NCBI GenBank assembly: GCA_019358985.1
Contig: JAHHIJ010000034.1
Span: 1-64,000 of the forward strand
From: Tolypothrix brevis GSE-NOS-MK-07-07A
GTDB taxonomy: Bacteria > Cyanobacteriota > Cyanobacteriia > Cyanobacteriales > Nostocaceae
Length of the DNA stretch: 64,000 nucleotides
Direction of reading: 5' to 3'
Shown here: in pieces, positions 62,510-64,000 of the stretch
Numbering within the stretch: position 1 is the stretch's first letter
Layout of the letters: each line of letters opens with the position of its first letter
The notes under the pieces: model-generated
Databases searched by the model: none
Seen by the model: the letters and a program-made list of their open reading frames with translations, nothing else
Told to the model about the DNA's origin: nothing
Translations under genes and position numbers: made by a program

Positions 62510-63754
62510 ATGAGTATCATTGAACCTGATTCACTTTTGTCAGTGCCAACTGGTGCATTACAGATTCCTGAATTACCGCCAAGTACTGTGGATGCAGGTA
62601 GTGAAAACATCCTCTTGTCTTTGGTGATTCCGACTTACAAAGAACGAGATAATATCAAGAACGTTGTCAGAATATTGAGCCAACTGCTAGATGAGTCTAT
62701 CCCTGGAGACTACGAGTTGATTGTAGTGGACGATGATAGCCCAGACTGCACTTGGGAAGTTGCCGAGTCTCTGACGGGAGAATATCGGCAATTACGGGTG
62801 ATGCGTCGTCAAAATGAGCGGGGGCTTTCAAGTGCAGTGATTCGCGGTTGGCAAGCGGCAAGGGGAAGTGTTTTAGGAGTAATTGATGGGGATTTACAGC
62901 ATCCCCCAGAAGTACTAACGCAATTGTTACGCGCCATTCAAAAAGGCGCAGACATGGCAGTAGGTAGTCGTCATGTAGACGGTGGTGGTGTAAGTAGCTG
63001 GAATTTTGTCCGGCGTTTCTTGTCTCGCGGCGCTCAGTTATTAGGGTTAATTATTTTACCTGATGTACTGAGTAGGGTATCTGACCCCATGAGTGGTTAT
63101 TTTATGGTGCGTCGAAGTTCCATAGCCGGTGTGACGCTCAATCCAGTCGGATACAAAATTCTCCTTGAGGTGATTGGACGGGGTAAAATAGGCGAAATTG
63201 CCGAAGTTGGCTATGTGTTCAGCGAGCGTGTTAAGGGTGAAAGTAAAGTCACAAGTAAGCAATATATAGACTACATACAGCATTTATTACGGTTAAGGCT
63301 GGCAACAGGACGGCTGGGAAAAATCAGTCAACGCATCAATTTTCCTGTTGGTCGATTCATCCGTTTTGGCTTAGTGGGACTCAGTGGAGTATTTGTTGAT
63401 ATGACACTGCTTTATTTGCTCAGTGACCCAGGTACTTTGGCTTTGCCTTTAACTCGCAGTAAAATCATTGCGGGTGAAATTGCGATTCTCAATAATTTCT
63501 TTTGGAATGATGCTTGGACTTTTGCGGATGTCTCTACTGAGCAGCACGAATGGGGTCAACGCATGAAGCGATTTTTGAAATTCAACATTATTTGTCTTGC
63601 GGGTTTGGTGTTGAATGTGCTGATATTGAATATTGTGTTTAATTTTATTATACAAAACCGCTATATCGCAAATTTGATTGCGATCGCTCTTGCTACTGTC
63701 TGGAATTTCTGGGTTAACCTCAAGCTCAGTTGGCGTGTGACGCAAGTTAAATAA
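62510..63754 (+). CDS. GT2 polyprenyl-phosphate sugar transferase fused to a GtrA domain
   Basis: 414 residues. The GT2 domain (about 30-270) resembles dolichol-phosphate mannose synthase: LVIPTYKERDNIKNVV, IVVDDDSPDCTWEVAE, GVIDGDLQHPPEVL and SDPMSGYFMVRRS. The C-terminal GtrA domain has four helices (about 285-410), starting FIRFGLVGLSGVFVDM, and includes AILNNFFWNDAWTF. It should make a polyprenyl-linked sugar and possibly help flip it across the membrane. Confidence 0.92.
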   Translation: MSIIEPDSLLSVPTGALQIPELPPSTVDAGSENILLSLVIPTYKERDNIKNVVRILSQLLDESIPGDYELIVVDDDSPDCTWEVAESLTGEYRQLRVMRRQNERGLSSAVIRGWQAARGSVLGVIDGDLQHPPEVLTQLLRAIQKGADMAVGSRHVDGGGVSSWNFVRRFLSRGAQLLGLIILPDVLSRVSDPMSGYFMVRRSSIAGVTLNPVGYKILLEVIGRGKIGEIAEVGYVFSERVKGESKVTSKQYIDYIQHLLRLRLATGRLGKISQRINFPVGRFIRFGLVGLSGVFVDMTLLYLLSDPGTLALPLTRSKIIAGEIAILNNFFWNDAWTFADVSTEQHEWGQRMKRFLKFNIICLAGLVLNVLILNIVFNFIIQNRYIANLIAIALATVWNFWVNLKLSWRVTQVK

Positions 63755-63914
63755 AATACGGTAGGTTACATTATTACTGAATATACGTAGAGACGTTACC
63801 TCATTAACAGTAATAAAAATCTACCTACCGTCGTAAAGACGTGACCACGGAACGTCTCTACAATATGTGTAATCTACCAGACATGATATAAGGCTACCAG
63901 ATGTCTATTACCGA
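63755..63914. repeat. Palindromic repeat remnants near the right edge
   Basis: Contains TTAACAGTAATAAAAATCTA then CCTACCGTCGTAAAGACG and a degenerate palindrome (63835-63861), followed by CAGACATGATATAAGG. These match the right flank of the array at 1-321 and the repeats at 23845-23938. Confidence 0.75.
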
Positions 63915-64000
63915 TTACTTTGACAGTTTTTGAATCTGCTCGGTAAAATAAGCTTCGTCATTCTTAAGTTGTTGCGCTAATTCCAGCCCTTTTTGAAAGG
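63915..64000 (-). CDS. C-terminal end of a gene running off the right edge
   Basis: An open frame on the minus strand enters from the right edge and ends with TAA at 63915. The visible 27 or so residues (KGLELAQQLKNDEAYFTEQI then QKLSK) look helical, in the style of TPR proteins. Too short to identify; could be chance. Confidence 0.4.
   Translation of the reverse strand, partial: FQKGLELAQQLKNDEAYFTEQIQKLSK

Overview
The window looks like chromosome of a filamentous, probably heterocyst-group (Nostocales-type) cyanobacterium. The reasons are the many HIP1 octamers (GCGATCGC), NDH-1 genes in the cyanobacterial order ndhA-ndhI-ndhG-ndhE, a PATAN-type chemotaxis locus of the pil/hmp kind, a Mo-dependent-nitrogenase C-terminal-domain protein, a mycosporine (UV sunscreen) cluster, and very many short palindromic dispersed repeats and MITE-like elements between genes and sometimes inside them. 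No taxon name is claimed.

Layout. 1-321: end of a 112-bp tandem repeat. 314-8571 (minus): five-gene chemotaxis-like operon, PATAN response regulator, CheY, CheW, MCP, hybrid CheA, likely controlling type IV pilus motility. 9167-9248: tRNA-Leu(UAG). 9414-17519: housekeeping genes (alr, HNH protein, a solo TnpB insertion, DHH phosphoesterase, SixA-like phosphatase, gltA), then ndhA. 17550-19395: ndhI, ndhG, ndhE, with a tandem palindromic repeat inside the operon. 19396-19825: a structured non-coding element with no protein, followed by nadK. 21076-22383: aromatic amino acid permease, followed by a scrap of a histidine-kinase gene whose full-length relative lies at 37413.

22784-33475: sunscreen locus. 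mysA, mysB and mysC run leftwards, followed by an EamA exporter, a SyrP/TauD-like iron/2-oxoglutarate oxygenase and an NRPS-like protein (C-lobe, A, T, TE) whose specificity residues, read by eye, match the glycine code. A possible path is deoxygadusol, mycosporine-glycine, a glycine-containing imino-mycosporine, then oxidative tailoring and export. A separate methyltransferase gene converges on the cluster. 33476-34917 is a long gene-poor stretch with repeats.

34924-44590: a GT39 membrane glycosyltransferase, a small secreted protein, a sensor kinase, two small conserved proteins, then a mercuric-reductase-like flavoenzyme, two tandem TVP38-type membrane proteins and a TIGR04283-type glycosyltransferase. 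44836-46416: an easily missed 57-residue zinc-ribbon gene and dnaA without dnaN. 46810-53982: HtrA-like protease, peptide deformylase, APH-type kinase, DOMON-like protein and an ABC-2 exporter pair. 54230-58513: unstable accessory zone with a pentapeptide-repeat membrane protein carrying an apparent frameshift at its start, an orphan ParD whose parE is cut by a MITE after six codons, a DUF29 gene whose start abuts a MITE, and a degraded orphan HicB. 58581-63754: aspS, a second GT39 protein and a GT2-GtrA glycosyltransferase. A gene runs off the right edge.

The most unusual points are the composition of the sunscreen cluster, the HEARO/omega-RNA-like non-coding element, the repeats that have become coding sequence in at least four genes, and the damaged toxin-antitoxin zone.
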